Assembly (NCBI GenBank): GCA_964604825.1
Contig: CAZSAL010000018.1
Location: forward strand, 1-43,904
Direction: 5' to 3'
Source: CAZSAL01 sp964604825
GTDB lineage: Bacteria; Elusimicrobiota; Elusimicrobia; 2-01-FULL-59-12
Length of the DNA stretch: 43,904 nt
The position numbers were made by a program, and so were the translations under genes. Positions 32,436 through 40,936 of this stretch are shown here, piece after piece. Positions within the stretch are counted from its first letter, which is position 1; each line of letters begins with the position of its first letter. The notes beneath the pieces are model-generated. The model worked only from the letters and a program-made list of their open reading frames with translations, was not told where the DNA came from and made no database searches.

Positions 32436-34517
32436 TTACAGGAGAGGCGTTGGGGGACTTCCGACAGGAGGTTGTTTGAGAGGCAGCCAGAATTCGAAGC
32501 GGGACCCTTTATGCAGTTCGCTGGAAGCGGCTATCTGTCCGCCGTGGGCTTCAATAATCATGCGGCAGATAAAAAGCCCCAGACCGCTTCCCTGCAGCCT
32601 GTCCGCGGATTCAGTCTGTTTGTACTTCTGAAAAAGCTGAGGAATTTTTTCCGCAGGTATGCCCCGGCCGTTATCTTCTACGGAAAAAAGGACTTTGGCG
32701 CCGTTCAAAGCTGCCGCCAGCTTGACCGTGCCTCCGGGCAGGGTAAATTTGGCGGCATTCCCCAGCAGGTTATTCAGAACCCGTTCCAGTAGATTCCGGT
32801 CCGCTTCGACCATAGTGTTTGCGGCGCCATCGTCAGGCAGAATATGGAAATTGATCTGATGAAACTGGAAAAGGAAGGCCTGCCTCTCCCGGATATCATC
32901 GAGCAGTTTGACTATGGGAACCGGATCGATTTCCAGATGAATTTCTCCCTGCTCGTATTTCTGCGCATCCAGAATATTCGACACCATTTCAATCAGGTCG
33001 CGCGTCGCCTGATCGCTCTGCTGCAGCAGGGTTTTTTGCCGGGCTACAAGAGTCCCGGTCCGGGAATCAAGCAGCATCTGGATATAGGCCTGCAGCGCCG
33101 TCAGCGGGGCGCGCAAATCATGGCTGAACATATTAAGAAAGTCTTCCCGGAGTTGCTGGATCTTATGGTCCAGCGTCACGTCCTCCAGAACGATCATCAC
33201 GCCAAGATCCTTCCCCGGCTTGATGGCGAGTCTTACGGCAAGCCCGTGAATGATGCGCTTCTTGTCGTCTTCGGACAATATTTCCGTTGAGAAAGCCCGC
33301 TGGTCGGTTTTTTTCGACATGACGGTTTGAATATCCTGCGCCGCCGCAGGCGGAAGCTGGAGCTTTGTTCCGAGAAGTTCCCGCGCGCGCTGATTTGAGA
33401 AGATCACCCGTCCCTGGAAATCCTCGATCAGAATGCCGTCGGAAATGCCCTGCACCACCGCTTCAAGCTTGGTCTTTTCTTCCAGCATGCGTTCCACCTG
33501 CATGTCCTGGAAATCCCGCAGCCGCCGGACCATGGAATTAAAGGTTGCAAGCAGGCGGGTCAGTTCCGCCGGACCCTGCGGCGGGATTTGAATATCCAGA
33601 TTGCCTTCAGAGATTTTGACCGCGGCGTCGGACAAACGCTTGATCGGCCTGATCAAGTCGGTGGCGAACGTCCAGGAACCGATAAGAATCGCAATCAATC
33701 CCGCGGACAGCCAGAGTATGGCTCCTGCGTCCATGCGCCGGGCCGCCCGGAAAGCTTCAGCCCTGTCCTGTAAAAAAGCGAGCGTCCATTCGAACCGAGG
33801 AATACGGCATTTGGCGCCGGTCAAGCGGCCGATTTCAATGTCTTTTATCTCAGGATCCCCGACGGAGCTTTCCAGCGCTTTGCCAACGCGCGTCTGGATG
33901 TCGGCGGAGTCCGGAGGCGTGAGGAGCATCTCTCCCCGGGGTCCGGTCAGCCACATTGCTCCGGTTTCTCCCATGCGCACCGAACGCAGGCGGTCAAGGA
34001 GCCGGTCGAGTCGAACAGCCATAAATACCACGGGCCCGTAAGAAAGCGGATAGTACACAAACACGAGAGTTTTTCCTCCGCTGATCATGGGCGGGCTCAA
34101 CTGGAGACTGCCGGTACGCACGGCCTCTTTGAATTCGTTCTGGGAGGCATAATTCGCAGGGGCCTGGCTTTGGAATCGGTCCGTGGCCGCGTAACTTAAC
34201 GTTTTTCCGTCGGTATCCAGAAGAAGAAGAGCGTCGAAATCGTTCCGGTTGGATATGGCGCTGAGCAGTACGCCCTGTCTTTCCGTAGAGCTCATGTCCG
34301 GGCGCTGTTCGAAACTGGCTATGAACCCGAGGTCCTTATCCAGATTTTGAAAAAAATCCTCCACCTGAACGGAAAAATTCCGGACCATGGTCCGGTGCGA
34401 TTCTCTGGCCTCCTGCCGGCTCAAGTTGGCGTCCCAGAACAATTGAGTCGTTAATGCCAGGAGGGGAATGATCGACAGGCACAGAGCGGTTAATAGCAGT
34501 CGCTGATAAAGCCTCAT
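32436..34517 (-). CDS. Sensor histidine kinase (Cache, HAMP, PAS, HisKA, HATPase)
   Basis: From the ATG at 34517 the protein has 693 residues: a membrane segment at 7-27, a periplasmic Cache-type sensor about 30-260, a second membrane segment about 263-285, HAMP (DLIRPIKRLSDAAVKISEGN), a PAS domain about 355-450, HisKA with His466 (MFSHDLRAPLTAL), and an ATPase domain with Asn587, G1 DNGRG (615-619) and G2 GSGLGL (643-648). Longer in-frame starts (34595 and 34550) add residues of low plausibility. It is divergent from an OmpR-type regulator gene and very probably its partner. Confidence 0.9.
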   Translation of the reverse strand: MRLYQRLLLTALCLSIIPLLALTTQLFWDANLSRQEARESHRTMVRNFSVQVEDFFQNLDKDLGFIASFEQRPDMSSTERQGVLLSAISNRNDFDALLLLDTDGKTLSYAATDRFQSQAPANYASQNEFKEAVRTGSLQLSPPMISGGKTLVFVYYPLSYGPVVFMAVRLDRLLDRLRSVRMGETGAMWLTGPRGEMLLTPPDSADIQTRVGKALESSVGDPEIKDIEIGRLTGAKCRIPRFEWTLAFLQDRAEAFRAARRMDAGAILWLSAGLIAILIGSWTFATDLIRPIKRLSDAAVKISEGNLDIQIPPQGPAELTRLLATFNSMVRRLRDFQDMQVERMLEEKTKLEAVVQGISDGILIEDFQGRVIFSNQRARELLGTKLQLPPAAAQDIQTVMSKKTDQRAFSTEILSEDDKKRIIHGLAVRLAIKPGKDLGVMIVLEDVTLDHKIQQLREDFLNMFSHDLRAPLTALQAYIQMLLDSRTGTLVARQKTLLQQSDQATRDLIEMVSNILDAQKYEQGEIHLEIDPVPIVKLLDDIRERQAFLFQFHQINFHILPDDGAANTMVEADRNLLERVLNNLLGNAAKFTLPGGTVKLAAALNGAKVLFSVEDNGRGIPAEKIPQLFQKYKQTESADRLQGSGLGLFICRMIIEAHGGQIAASSELHKGSRFEFWLPLKQPPVGSPPTPLL

Positions 34518-34619
34518 TGTTAAAATATATACACTTAAGATGTGCCGCATGCAAGGGCTGATTGGAGATGGGCCGCCGGCCTGGTGGACATTCATGAAGA
34601 TAAAAGTTAAATTCTTAAT

Positions 34620-35318
34620 ATGAGCGTAGATTCCTATAGCGTTTTGATCGTCGAAGATGCGGATCTCCCGATGCAGGCCATACTGCAGGTTTTCAGCCTG
34701 CGGGGAGGATTTCAGCCTGCGGTCTCGCGAAGCGCCCGTGAGGCGCTGGAAACTCTCAAGACGCAGACGTTTGATCTGATTTTGCTGGATCTCGGCCTGC
34801 CGGATATGGACGGTCTCGAAGTTTGCCGCATGCTGAAAGAAAATCCAGCGACGACGGACATCCCCATAATTATTCTCACCGCGCGGTCGTCCACGTCGGA
34901 AAAAATCGCCGGGCTGGAAATGGGCGCGGACGATTATATAGCCAAGCCTTTCGACCCGGGGGAACTGATTGCCCGGATTAACGTCGTGCTGCGCCGTCGT
35001 AAAACCATTCGTGCCACACCGGCCTACGCCGGGCAGGAGTTAAGCCTGGATGTAAAAAAACGCACAGTTACCGTCGGCAATGAAGGAATTAAACTGACGA
35101 CTAAAGAATTTGACCTGCTGGCGCTTATGCTGCGCACTCCCGGGGAAACTGTGTCCCGGGATGAAATAGCCCATCTGATCTGGGATAAACCCGCAGAGGA
35201 ATGCAGCCGCTCGCTTGAGACGCATGTCTGGAGCCTGCGCAATAAGCTGGGAAAGGCCGGCAAATGCATCGAAACAGTCGGCAACAAAGTTGGCTACCGC
35301 TTCACTCCGCCCCGCTGA
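34620..35318 (+). CDS. OmpR-family response regulator
   Basis: This 232-residue regulator has a receiver domain with acidic Glu12/Asp13, phospho-acceptor Asp57 (LILLDLGLPDMDGLEV), the conserved Thr in ILTARS and Lys109 (AKPFDPGEL). The C-terminal winged-helix domain has LTTKEFDLLALMLRTPGETVSRDEI and ETHVWSLRNKLG, ending GYRFTPPR. It is divergently arranged with the Cache histidine kinase over a ~100-base intergenic region that must hold both promoters. Target genes are not evident. Confidence 0.93.
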   Translation: MSVDSYSVLIVEDADLPMQAILQVFSLRGGFQPAVSRSAREALETLKTQTFDLILLDLGLPDMDGLEVCRMLKENPATTDIPIIILTARSSTSEKIAGLEMGADDYIAKPFDPGELIARINVVLRRRKTIRATPAYAGQELSLDVKKRTVTVGNEGIKLTTKEFDLLALMLRTPGETVSRDEIAHLIWDKPAEECSRSLETHVWSLRNKLGKAGKCIETVGNKVGYRFTPPR

Positions 35319-35483
35319 CCTCCGCTCCCGCACGCCTTCACCCGCCTGCCTCTTGGAACGACCTAACTCCCACTCTCTTCCCTGACAGCGGGGTGGGGGA
35401 GATTATCGTAGATTCAAAAAGTCGGTGAGGTCGTGACACTTTGCCCTTGAAGTTCGTGCAAATGTGTATCAGAATTGTGGTGC

Positions 35484-36179
35484 ATGGACCGTCTGGCCTT
35501 GATCAGAATTCGCTCTGTTTTTTGGCTTGTGGCTGCCATCCTGCTCTTGAATCCCTCCGCAGACGCGGCCGCCAACCGCTGCGTGCCCTTTACGAAACGC
35601 ATTCTCGGCGTCGGCGTAAGCAAAAAGACGACCGCTTTAAACAAGGATATGTGCATCGAAGAGCTTGAGGATTACAGTCTCCGGCCGTCGGCGGTTGACA
35701 TGGCGGCCAAACAGTACGTCCGGCTGATGGGCCAGGCCCGGATGGAATGCAAAGGGACATTTGAGACGGACACCAAGCTTACCTCAGCTTTTAATGAAAG
35801 AATTCCCGTCTGGGTTTCATATACGTCGGAGAATAGTCCCAGTCCGCGCGATAACTGCGCCATCCGCGCCACTTTCCCGGCCCGGGCGACGACCGTTGTC
35901 TGTACATGCAGCCCGGGCGATATCGTGTCTGGCCCGAATATGAAGCCCGTAAGCGGTCCCGTTCATGAAGGCTGGGGCTGGCAGACGGAAAATGAAATTA
36001 ACGAAACTGCCGAAATGATGGATAAGCCGGGCGGCGAAGAACCTTCAGGGCCTGAGGTTTTGCCCGGTATACCGGATCATAACGCAGGCCAGCCGGAACA
36101 GGCCGCTGCGCCGTCGACGAACAAAAAATCCACGAATAAAGTTCTGCAGGTCGATACCCTCCACCCGAACCCGGAATAA
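35484..36179 (+). CDS. Secreted Cys-containing protein of unknown function
   Basis: From ATG 35484 the 231-residue protein has a signal peptide (IRSVFWLVAAILLLNPSADA) and a mature domain with several cysteines (CVPFTKRIL, DMCIEELEDY, ARMECKGTF, DNCAIRA, VVCTCSPGD), which may form disulphides. The last 80 residues are low-complexity Pro/Glu-rich. No family is recognised. The stop codon lies inside the left 26-bp direct repeat of the RAYT unit, so the C-terminus may have been altered by that insertion. Confidence 0.6.
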   Translation: MDRLALIRIRSVFWLVAAILLLNPSADAAANRCVPFTKRILGVGVSKKTTALNKDMCIEELEDYSLRPSAVDMAAKQYVRLMGQARMECKGTFETDTKLTSAFNERIPVWVSYTSENSPSPRDNCAIRATFPARATTVVCTCSPGDIVSGPNMKPVSGPVHEGWGWQTENEINETAEMMDKPGGEEPSGPEVLPGIPDHNAGQPEQAAAPSTNKKSTNKVLQVDTLHPNPE

Positions 36180-37304
36180 ACCGAATACTTCCCGGCACGT
36201 CATTGCGTCATTGGTGCCGTTGATGACAGATGACAGATGAATATTTTGCTCGCGGCGCACTCTAACGGTATAGGGAGGATTTATGCCAAGGAAACCGCGC
36301 ATCGAATACGAAGGAGCATTTTATCATGTGTTCGGCCGGGGGAACCGACGGGAACGCATATATTGGACCGACGGCGATTACGCCAAGTTCGAGGTTTTTA
36401 TGGTCGAATCGGCTGAATGGAGCGGGGTTAAAATTTTTTCTTGGAGTCAGCTTCCCAACCACTTCCACATTGAGATCGAGACTCCGGAAGGGAACTTGTC
36501 GGAGTTCATGCGCAGGTTGCTTACGCGTTATGCCAAATGGTTCAACTGGCGTCACCGTCTGACCGGGCACGTGTTCCAGGGGCGTTATGGCGCCCGAATT
36601 TGCGATAAGGAACGATATTTTCTGGAACTTTTGCGTTACGTCACTTTGAATCCGTATCGTGGCTGTGGAAAACGCCTGCCGGTAGCTGGCAACTGGAAAT
36701 GGTCGAGCCATCGGTATTACGCGCATGGACAGTATCCTGAAGGACAGAAGCAGTCTTTTGCGGAAGTTCTAGAACGTTTCTCTGAAAATGAGCGGAAGGC
36801 CAGGGAAGCTTATGCGCGGTTCATGGCCGAGGGCCTGAAGAGCGGAAAATGGGAGGATTTTTATCAGATTCGCGGAGGTAGATTTCTGGGTGATGAGGAG
36901 TTCGTCGAGGACGTGAAGCGGCGCACCGGCGAGCCGGTGCGTTCGATAGTTCGGCATGTCATACGGATGCGCGGTATCAAAGAATTGGCCCAATGGATGG
37001 CGGAGCACTGCGGAGTGGATCTTCCTCTTCTCCGATCACTAAGTCAAAATCGTTCGGTGAGTCGGTGGCGTCAGGCCTTGGTATATGTGGGTAGAAAATA
37101 TTACCGTTTTCCCTGCCTGGCTATGGGCAGATACCTGAATCGAGATGGTACCGCAATCAGTCAGATGCTTCGTCGTCGACGTAAATCTCTGGAACATTTT
37201 GCGGAAACGAAGGCGTTTCAGAAGAGTCTGGAATAAGACCATCCAACTGTCATCTGTCATCAACGGCACCAATGCCCCAACCCGGAATAAACCGAATACT
37301 TCCC
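36168..37304 (+). mobile_element. RAYT unit with 28-bp inverted repeats inside 26-bp direct repeats
   Basis: The transposase gene is enclosed by identical 28-base sequences in inverted orientation (36209-36236 and 37247-37274). Outside these lie identical 26-base sequences in direct orientation (36168-36193 and 37279-37304). The spacing between direct and inverted repeat is 15 bases on the left and 4 on the right. The inverted repeat is rich in TGACAGATGAC-like units and differs from the GGGGACGTAGC palindromes elsewhere in the window. Confidence 0.8.
36283..37236 (+). CDS. REP-associated tyrosine transposase (RAYT, Y1 superfamily)
   Basis: This 317-residue HUH enzyme has an N-terminal RIEYEGAFYHVFGRGN, the metal-binding His-Phe-His (60-62, LPNHFHIEIETPEG), the YAKWFNWRHRLTGHVFQGRY stretch, and the likely catalytic Tyr119 in LLRYVTLNPYRG. 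The C-terminal ~110 residues resemble a DnaA-like helix-turn-helix seen in longer RAYTs (SIVRHVIRMRGI, YVGRKYYRFPCLAMGRYL). RAYTs cut and join single-stranded REP palindromes. The ATG follows GGGAGGATTT. The gene is intact and flanked by the repeats described for the unit. Confidence 0.92.
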   Translation: MPRKPRIEYEGAFYHVFGRGNRRERIYWTDGDYAKFEVFMVESAEWSGVKIFSWSQLPNHFHIEIETPEGNLSEFMRRLLTRYAKWFNWRHRLTGHVFQGRYGARICDKERYFLELLRYVTLNPYRGCGKRLPVAGNWKWSSHRYYAHGQYPEGQKQSFAEVLERFSENERKAREAYARFMAEGLKSGKWEDFYQIRGGRFLGDEEFVEDVKRRTGEPVRSIVRHVIRMRGIKELAQWMAEHCGVDLPLLRSLSQNRSVSRWRQALVYVGRKYYRFPCLAMGRYLNRDGTAISQMLRRRRKSLEHFAETKAFQKSLE

Positions 37305-37450
37305 ACCTGAAGGCGTTTGAGAATTCTCAAATTTTTTTGGCAGATTAATAATTTTTTACACGAATTCCGCGGTCTGTTAAGTTTCTTTATGCCGAATCGC
37401 ATTGAAAAATCGCGGAAAATAAATTTACAACTCGTTAACGCAGGTTTCGG

Positions 37451-37481
37451 TTGACATTTCTCAAATCTGAATCCATATAAG
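37451..37481 (+). promoter_or_regulatory. Possible promoter of the PorV/TPR gene
   Basis: TTGACA (37451-37456) and TATAAG (37476-37481) are 19 bases apart, a little long. The -10 ends 4 bases before the first ATG of the gene, which would leave essentially no 5' leader. The region 37305-37450 is AT-rich with nothing else visible. Confidence 0.45.
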
Positions 37482-37484
37482 ATC

Positions 37485-39125
37485 ATGATGAAAGGAGCGT
37501 GCATCGTATGGAATCACCTCCCGCGCATTTCCTGGCTGAAATCTCTTTTTATTATTTTTGCCCTTTGCCTTCCGCTGAGCGCTTCCGATCCCGGCGATCC
37601 CGGCCGCCTGCTTGATTTCGGAGCAGGCGCGCGTTCCCTCGGGATGGGCACGGCGTACACGGCCATAGCCCAGGACGCGACCGCCGCCTACTGGAACCCT
37701 GCCGGGCTCGCGGCAGTCACCCGTCATGAATTCAACCTGCTGCACGCCGCGCTCTACGGCGGCGCCACGTATGATTTTGCCGGCTACGGCGGCTACAGGG
37801 CAGGCGACGGCGTTCTCGGAGCGTACCTCGCGCGCCTTTCGATAGACGGCGCCGATCTGCGCGACGCCAATAACAACCTGCTCGGTTCATTCGGATATTC
37901 GGAAACCGCGCTCGGCGCCGGATACGGCATGATCATTCCCGCGCTGCCCACGCTCTCCGTCGGCACTTCCGCCCATACTCTTCTTCGCACTCTGCAGGGT
38001 TCTTCCGATCAGTTGTCGGGGCTGGATATCGGAGGCCAGTACGCCATGACGAGTACTCTGGAGTTAGGGCTCATGTGCCGGAACGTCCTGCGTCTCTCCC
38101 AGGGTGATACCGACGACAAGCTGCCCCAGGAATTCCGTCTGGGAGTCGGCTATCAGGCCGTGAAAGGCCTGACTCTTTCCGCTGATCTGGAAAATTTCAC
38201 CAACGTTATTCTTGGCGCGGAATACGCCTTCAGCATCGTCTCTCTGCGCGTGGGCATGCTCGACAATTCGCCGACCTTCGGGATGGGCCTGCGCTGGAAA
38301 GACCTGACTTTCGATATGGCTTTCGCCTCCAACTCCGATCTGGGAACGTCTTCCCGCTTTTCGCTCGGTTACGCGTTCGGCAAGACCAAGAACGCAGGCA
38401 ACAATTTCGTCATCAATCCGGAATTCTCCGTCGCCGAGTTGCTCGACCGCTCCGCCACGGCCATTGACCGCGGCTATTACACCGAAGCGGAACTGCTCCT
38501 GCACACGGCTCACCGCGTCAAGCGGGACGACGAGAAGGTTCGCGATCTTCTGGACCGGGTGGGAGTCATCACGCCCTATGTCCACAGCGTGGCCGGGTGG
38601 GACCGCTCCAGCAAGATGGCTCGCGCGGGAATCAACAGCTATCTGAAAGGCGACACAATCGACGGCCTTTGGTTCTTGACCTATGCGGCTTCGCTCGATA
38701 AAAACCAGGTGGGCCTGAACCGCATCATCGACGAGATCAGCCGGCTCTCAGGCTACCATGTGGAATACAAACCCGGTTCGCCTCTTACCCTGACGCAGCA
38801 GGTGCTGGGTCAGGCGCTGACAGAATTCCGTTCTCAGCGCTACGATGAAGCGGTGTCCCTGTGCCAGCGGGTGATCTCGCTCGAGCCGAACAACGGCCTG
38901 GCTTATAAGCGCATGGGTTCGGCGTTATACGCCCTGCATCAGTACGAAGCTGCGATGACAGCCTGGCACAGGGCGCTGGCTTTTGAGACCGACGAGAAGA
39001 GCAAAGATCAGTTGCTTCAGTTCATTGATATGGCGCGCAAATCCGCCGGAGGCACGATCGATTTGCCTGTTTCTGAAGACAATCAGGACGAGCTGGAAAT
39101 AGATGATGTCAACACGAACAGATAA
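37485..39125 (+). CDS. PorV/UPF0164-like outer-membrane protein with C-terminal TPRs
   Basis: This 546-residue protein has a signal peptide (hydrophobic about 17-32, ending LPLSA) and a PorV/UPF0164-type beta-barrel about 35-300. The family entry is DFGAGARSLGMGTAYTAIAQDATAAYWNPAGLAAV, quoted here only in part as its GAGARSLGMG and WNPAGLA landmarks. The tail (about 300-520) contains TPR-like helices (EFRSQRYDEAVSLCQRVI, LAYKRMGSALYALHQYEAAM). Barrel plus TPR suggests an outer-membrane protein taking part in secretion or surface assembly. The start could be either of two adjacent ATGs; neither has a binding site upstream. Confidence 0.82.
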   Translation: MMKGACIVWNHLPRISWLKSLFIIFALCLPLSASDPGDPGRLLDFGAGARSLGMGTAYTAIAQDATAAYWNPAGLAAVTRHEFNLLHAALYGGATYDFAGYGGYRAGDGVLGAYLARLSIDGADLRDANNNLLGSFGYSETALGAGYGMIIPALPTLSVGTSAHTLLRTLQGSSDQLSGLDIGGQYAMTSTLELGLMCRNVLRLSQGDTDDKLPQEFRLGVGYQAVKGLTLSADLENFTNVILGAEYAFSIVSLRVGMLDNSPTFGMGLRWKDLTFDMAFASNSDLGTSSRFSLGYAFGKTKNAGNNFVINPEFSVAELLDRSATAIDRGYYTEAELLLHTAHRVKRDDEKVRDLLDRVGVITPYVHSVAGWDRSSKMARAGINSYLKGDTIDGLWFLTYAASLDKNQVGLNRIIDEISRLSGYHVEYKPGSPLTLTQQVLGQALTEFRSQRYDEAVSLCQRVISLEPNNGLAYKRMGSALYALHQYEAAMTAWHRALAFETDEKSKDQLLQFIDMARKSAGGTIDLPVSEDNQDELEIDDVNTNR

Positions 39126-39249
39126 ATTTATGAAAAAGGTGAAAAAGGTATTGGGGCATGAGTATAATAGGACAGCTTTTTGGAGGCACCATCCATTGTG
39201 CAAATCGCTTAAAACGGTACCATCCATAGATGCGAAGACAGGAGCCACA

Positions 39250-39307
39250 GGGGACGTAGCTGCTTTCCTGCTTTTTCCCAGAAAGGCAGTTAAGCAGCTC
39301 CGTCCCC
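39250..39307. repeat. REP-type inverted pair, copy A
   Basis: A 58-base near-perfect palindrome: GGGGACGTAGCTGCTT at the left and its complement AAGCAGCTCCGTCCCC at the right, with CTGC/GCAG inner arms and a T-rich loop. It matches 41318-41375 closely, and its half site matches 61-88 and 1971-1998. The left arm carries the GTAG tetranucleotide typical of REPs recognised by RAYT proteins. The rest of the gap 39126-39321 has no gene. Confidence 0.8.
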
Positions 39308-39321
39308 TATGTTCCCGTTAT

Positions 39322-39582
39322 TTAGCGATATCGCAGAGGATATTTTCCAGGAGAGGCCAGAGAATCCAGAGGGAGATCTACATCCAAGGCAGGCCAATAA
39401 AGATGATTGCCATGAAAAAGATGAACATTAAAGATGTCCGCCGCTCTCGCTTTAATGAACCAGGGGAACTCCCTGTATGGCATGAAATATTCAATGCCTC
39501 TGGCCAACAACCATATTCCATGACGCGAGAGATTTTGAACTTCAACGTTCGAAGTGGATTTTCCACGCGCGGGCGATTTCAT
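39322..39582 (-). CDS. DUF2442-family protein
   Basis: This 86-residue protein shows the DUF2442 pattern: HGIWLLARGIEYFMPYREFP, then WPALDVDLPLDSL near the C-terminus. It is the usual downstream partner of DUF4160, with which it overlaps here by 41 bases. The pair is thought to be toxin-antitoxin-like or a small regulator; this is not established. ATG 39582 is the only reasonable start and follows GAGGATCG. Confidence 0.7.
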   Translation of the reverse strand: MKSPARGKSTSNVEVQNLSRHGIWLLARGIEYFMPYREFPWFIKARAADIFNVHLFHGNHLYWPALDVDLPLDSLASPGKYPLRYR

Positions 39583-39781
39583 CTTTTCGATCCTCAACAA
39601 TCTGTTTTAGTTGGCGGATGGACCTATCGGTCAAACCATGATATTCCGCAAGAGCAACCACCGGTTCGAGCCAGAATTTCGCCTCCCCTTCAGGCGCATA
39701 AATGTGAACATGCATTCGAGATTCTTCCCGGGAGAAAAAATAAAACCGGAATTTCCGATATCGAAACACAGTTGGGCTCAC
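39542..39781 (-). CDS. DUF4160-family protein
   Basis: This 79-residue protein has the family core MSPTVFRYRKFRFYFFSREE, HVHIYAPEGEAKFWLEP (the HVH and G-x-AKF/W features) and EIARAWKIHF. Start is GTG. It is upstream of and overlapping DUF2442, the standard arrangement. It heads the first of four minus-strand small-gene modules in this region; the first leader copy starts 46 bases away in the opposite direction. Confidence 0.78.
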   Translation of the reverse strand: MSPTVFRYRKFRFYFFSREESRMHVHIYAPEGEAKFWLEPVVALAEYHGLTDRSIRQLKQIVEDRKDEIARAWKIHFER

Positions 39782-39827
39782 GGCAGGTATTTTACCACGG
39801 TGATGTCAAAAAGGCTACAGGACATAA

Positions 39828-39895
39828 ATGACTGAAAAACTGCCTCATCGCCTCGGAAGAGGGCCAGGGGAAACAGCAAATAGTAAAGCGGAAGG
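39828..39895 (+). pseudogene. Surface-protein leader, copy 1 (orphan)
   Basis: An ATG followed by codons for MTEKLPHRLGRGPGETANSK. The 68 bases match the second leader (40601-40668) with few changes, and the first ~35 match the leaders at 41709 and 42542. The frame continues only antisense to the retropepsin gene, so no real protein follows. It is a detached gene start. Confidence 0.6.
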
Positions 39896-39923
39896 CCGGA
39901 AAGGAAACAGCGTGAAGAAAAAA

Positions 39924-40295
39924 TTAAAATCGGGTCAGTTCAAAAATTTTCTTTTCGAATTCCTGAAAAACGGGAACCCGACGGAGAAAATCCAGGCCCA
40001 GGACTCCGCCCACGGTACTTTCATCAGGCAGTTGATGGCAGATGATTTCGAAGTTTTCGACACGCAGGCCAAGGCAATAAAAAGCGGGAATGGTCACAAT
40101 CGGCATATAGACCAGACTGCTCGCGGTGATGATTCCGGCTCTCTTGCCGGATGGATCCGGGGGACAGCCGACAGCCAGCGCGGCATGAGGCGAAAGGATG
40201 GTATCGGTCGCTCCACTATCGAACACCAGATGAACCAGCTTCGTCTGGCGCGGTCCTTCAACGCGGGCCAAAGCAGTAATCAGTTTGGATGTCAT
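39924..40295 (-). CDS. Retropepsin-like aspartic protease
   Basis: This 123-residue single-domain protease has the catalytic DSGATDTIL (Asp-Ser-Gly-Ala form of the usual Asp-Thr-Gly-Ala), the downstream hydrophobic-Gly motif VGGVLGLDFL, and flap-like strands between them. Enzymes of this size act as dimers. It is directly downstream of a DUF5678-like gene (9-base gap), a pairing seen widely in accessory regions. The natural substrate is unknown. ATG 40295 is chosen; a TTG 6 bases upstream is possible. Confidence 0.75.
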   Translation of the reverse strand: MTSKLITALARVEGPRQTKLVHLVFDSGATDTILSPHAALAVGCPPDPSGKRAGIITASSLVYMPIVTIPAFYCLGLRVENFEIICHQLPDESTVGGVLGLDFLRRVPVFQEFEKKIFELTRF

Positions 40296-40304
40296 GTTCA
40301 AAGA

Positions 40305-40541
40305 CTAAAAAGCGGTCGCGTAACCGGTGGGCAGAGCCTCTTCGGAATAGATAACCAGATCGAGGCCTTCGTGTTTCAACATCGCCTGATACACATCGTC
40401 CCGACGGGGGCTGTGTGCGATAACGCGACAGCCCAGAGGAATGTTTCTATCCTTATCCATTTTATCTACGGCGATCAGCAGCCACTCTTTTTTAAACCGT
40501 TTGCGGATTTTCTCTATGGGCTCGGGTCTCAGGGGCTTCAT
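40305..40541 (-). CDS. Small DUF5678-like protein, partner of the retropepsin
   Basis: This 78-residue protein has EPIEKIRKRFKKEWLLIAVD, GCRVIAHSPRRDDVYQAM and a C-terminal Tyr-Ala-Thr-Ala-Phe. The pattern (W-hydrophobic stretch, then G-x-V-h-A-H-S) resembles DUF5678 proteins found beside retropepsin-like proteases. A clear paralogue lies at 41438-41671. ATG 40541 is preferred; the frame extends upstream into the second leader, which is not plausible coding. Confidence 0.65.
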   Translation of the reverse strand: MKPLRPEPIEKIRKRFKKEWLLIAVDKMDKDRNIPLGCRVIAHSPRRDDVYQAMLKHEGLDLVIYSEEALPTGYATAF

Positions 40542-40600
40542 GAACCCATCGTAGCATGCGCTGCGCGGAAAGACAATTGGGCGGCGGGTATAGAGGCTCC

Positions 40601-40668
40601 ATGCTGACGAAACTGCTTCATCGCCTCGGAAGAGGGCCAGGAGAAACAGCAAATAGTAAAACGGAAGG
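40601..40668 (+). pseudogene. Surface-protein leader, copy 2 (orphan)
   Basis: ATG and codons for MLTKLLHRLGRGPGETANSK, near-identical to the first leader copy over 68 bases. The frame then runs antisense through the ParE/antitoxin genes, so no protein follows. It sits 59 bases from the start of the minus-strand DUF5678-like gene, pointing the other way. Confidence 0.6.
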
Positions 40669-40687
40669 GAATGAAATGAGGCGGGAA

Positions 40688-40936
40688 TTACCGATAAATT
40701 TCGCGCCGGTGTCCGATTTTAAGGATAAGGATGGAGGTCGCTTCCCAATCAAAAATCACTCTGTAATCACCGATGCGGTAGCGATAGGACGACTGCGTGC
40801 CCGTCAGTCGCTTTGCGAAGGCAAGCGGCTGAGGACTGTTCAGGAACTGCTCCACTTTGGCGAGAATGCGACGTTGAAGCGGGCGGGGGAGTTTGAGAAA
40901 TTCCGCTTCGGCATGTCTGGTAAAGGCGTAATTCAT
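40688..40936 (-). CDS. RelE/ParE-family toxin
   Basis: This 82-residue toxin has the ParE/RelE scaffold: FTRHAEAEFLKLPRPLQRRI, FAKRLTGTQSSYRYRIGDYRVIFDW and the C-terminal ILILKIGHRREIYR. ATG overlaps the stop of the upstream antitoxin (TGATG), a hallmark of such pairs. Expected to inhibit gyrase or cleave ribosome-bound mRNA; the RIGHRREIYR end is more RelE-like. Intact. Confidence 0.88.
   Translation of the reverse strand: MNYAFTRHAEAEFLKLPRPLQRRILAKVEQFLNSPQPLAFAKRLTGTQSSYRYRIGDYRVIFDWEATSILILKIGHRREIYR

Noticed and set aside
39103..39831. A 242-residue plus-strand frame over the REP palindrome
   Set aside because: It runs through the palindrome and antisense to DUF2442/DUF4160, which are recognisable families.
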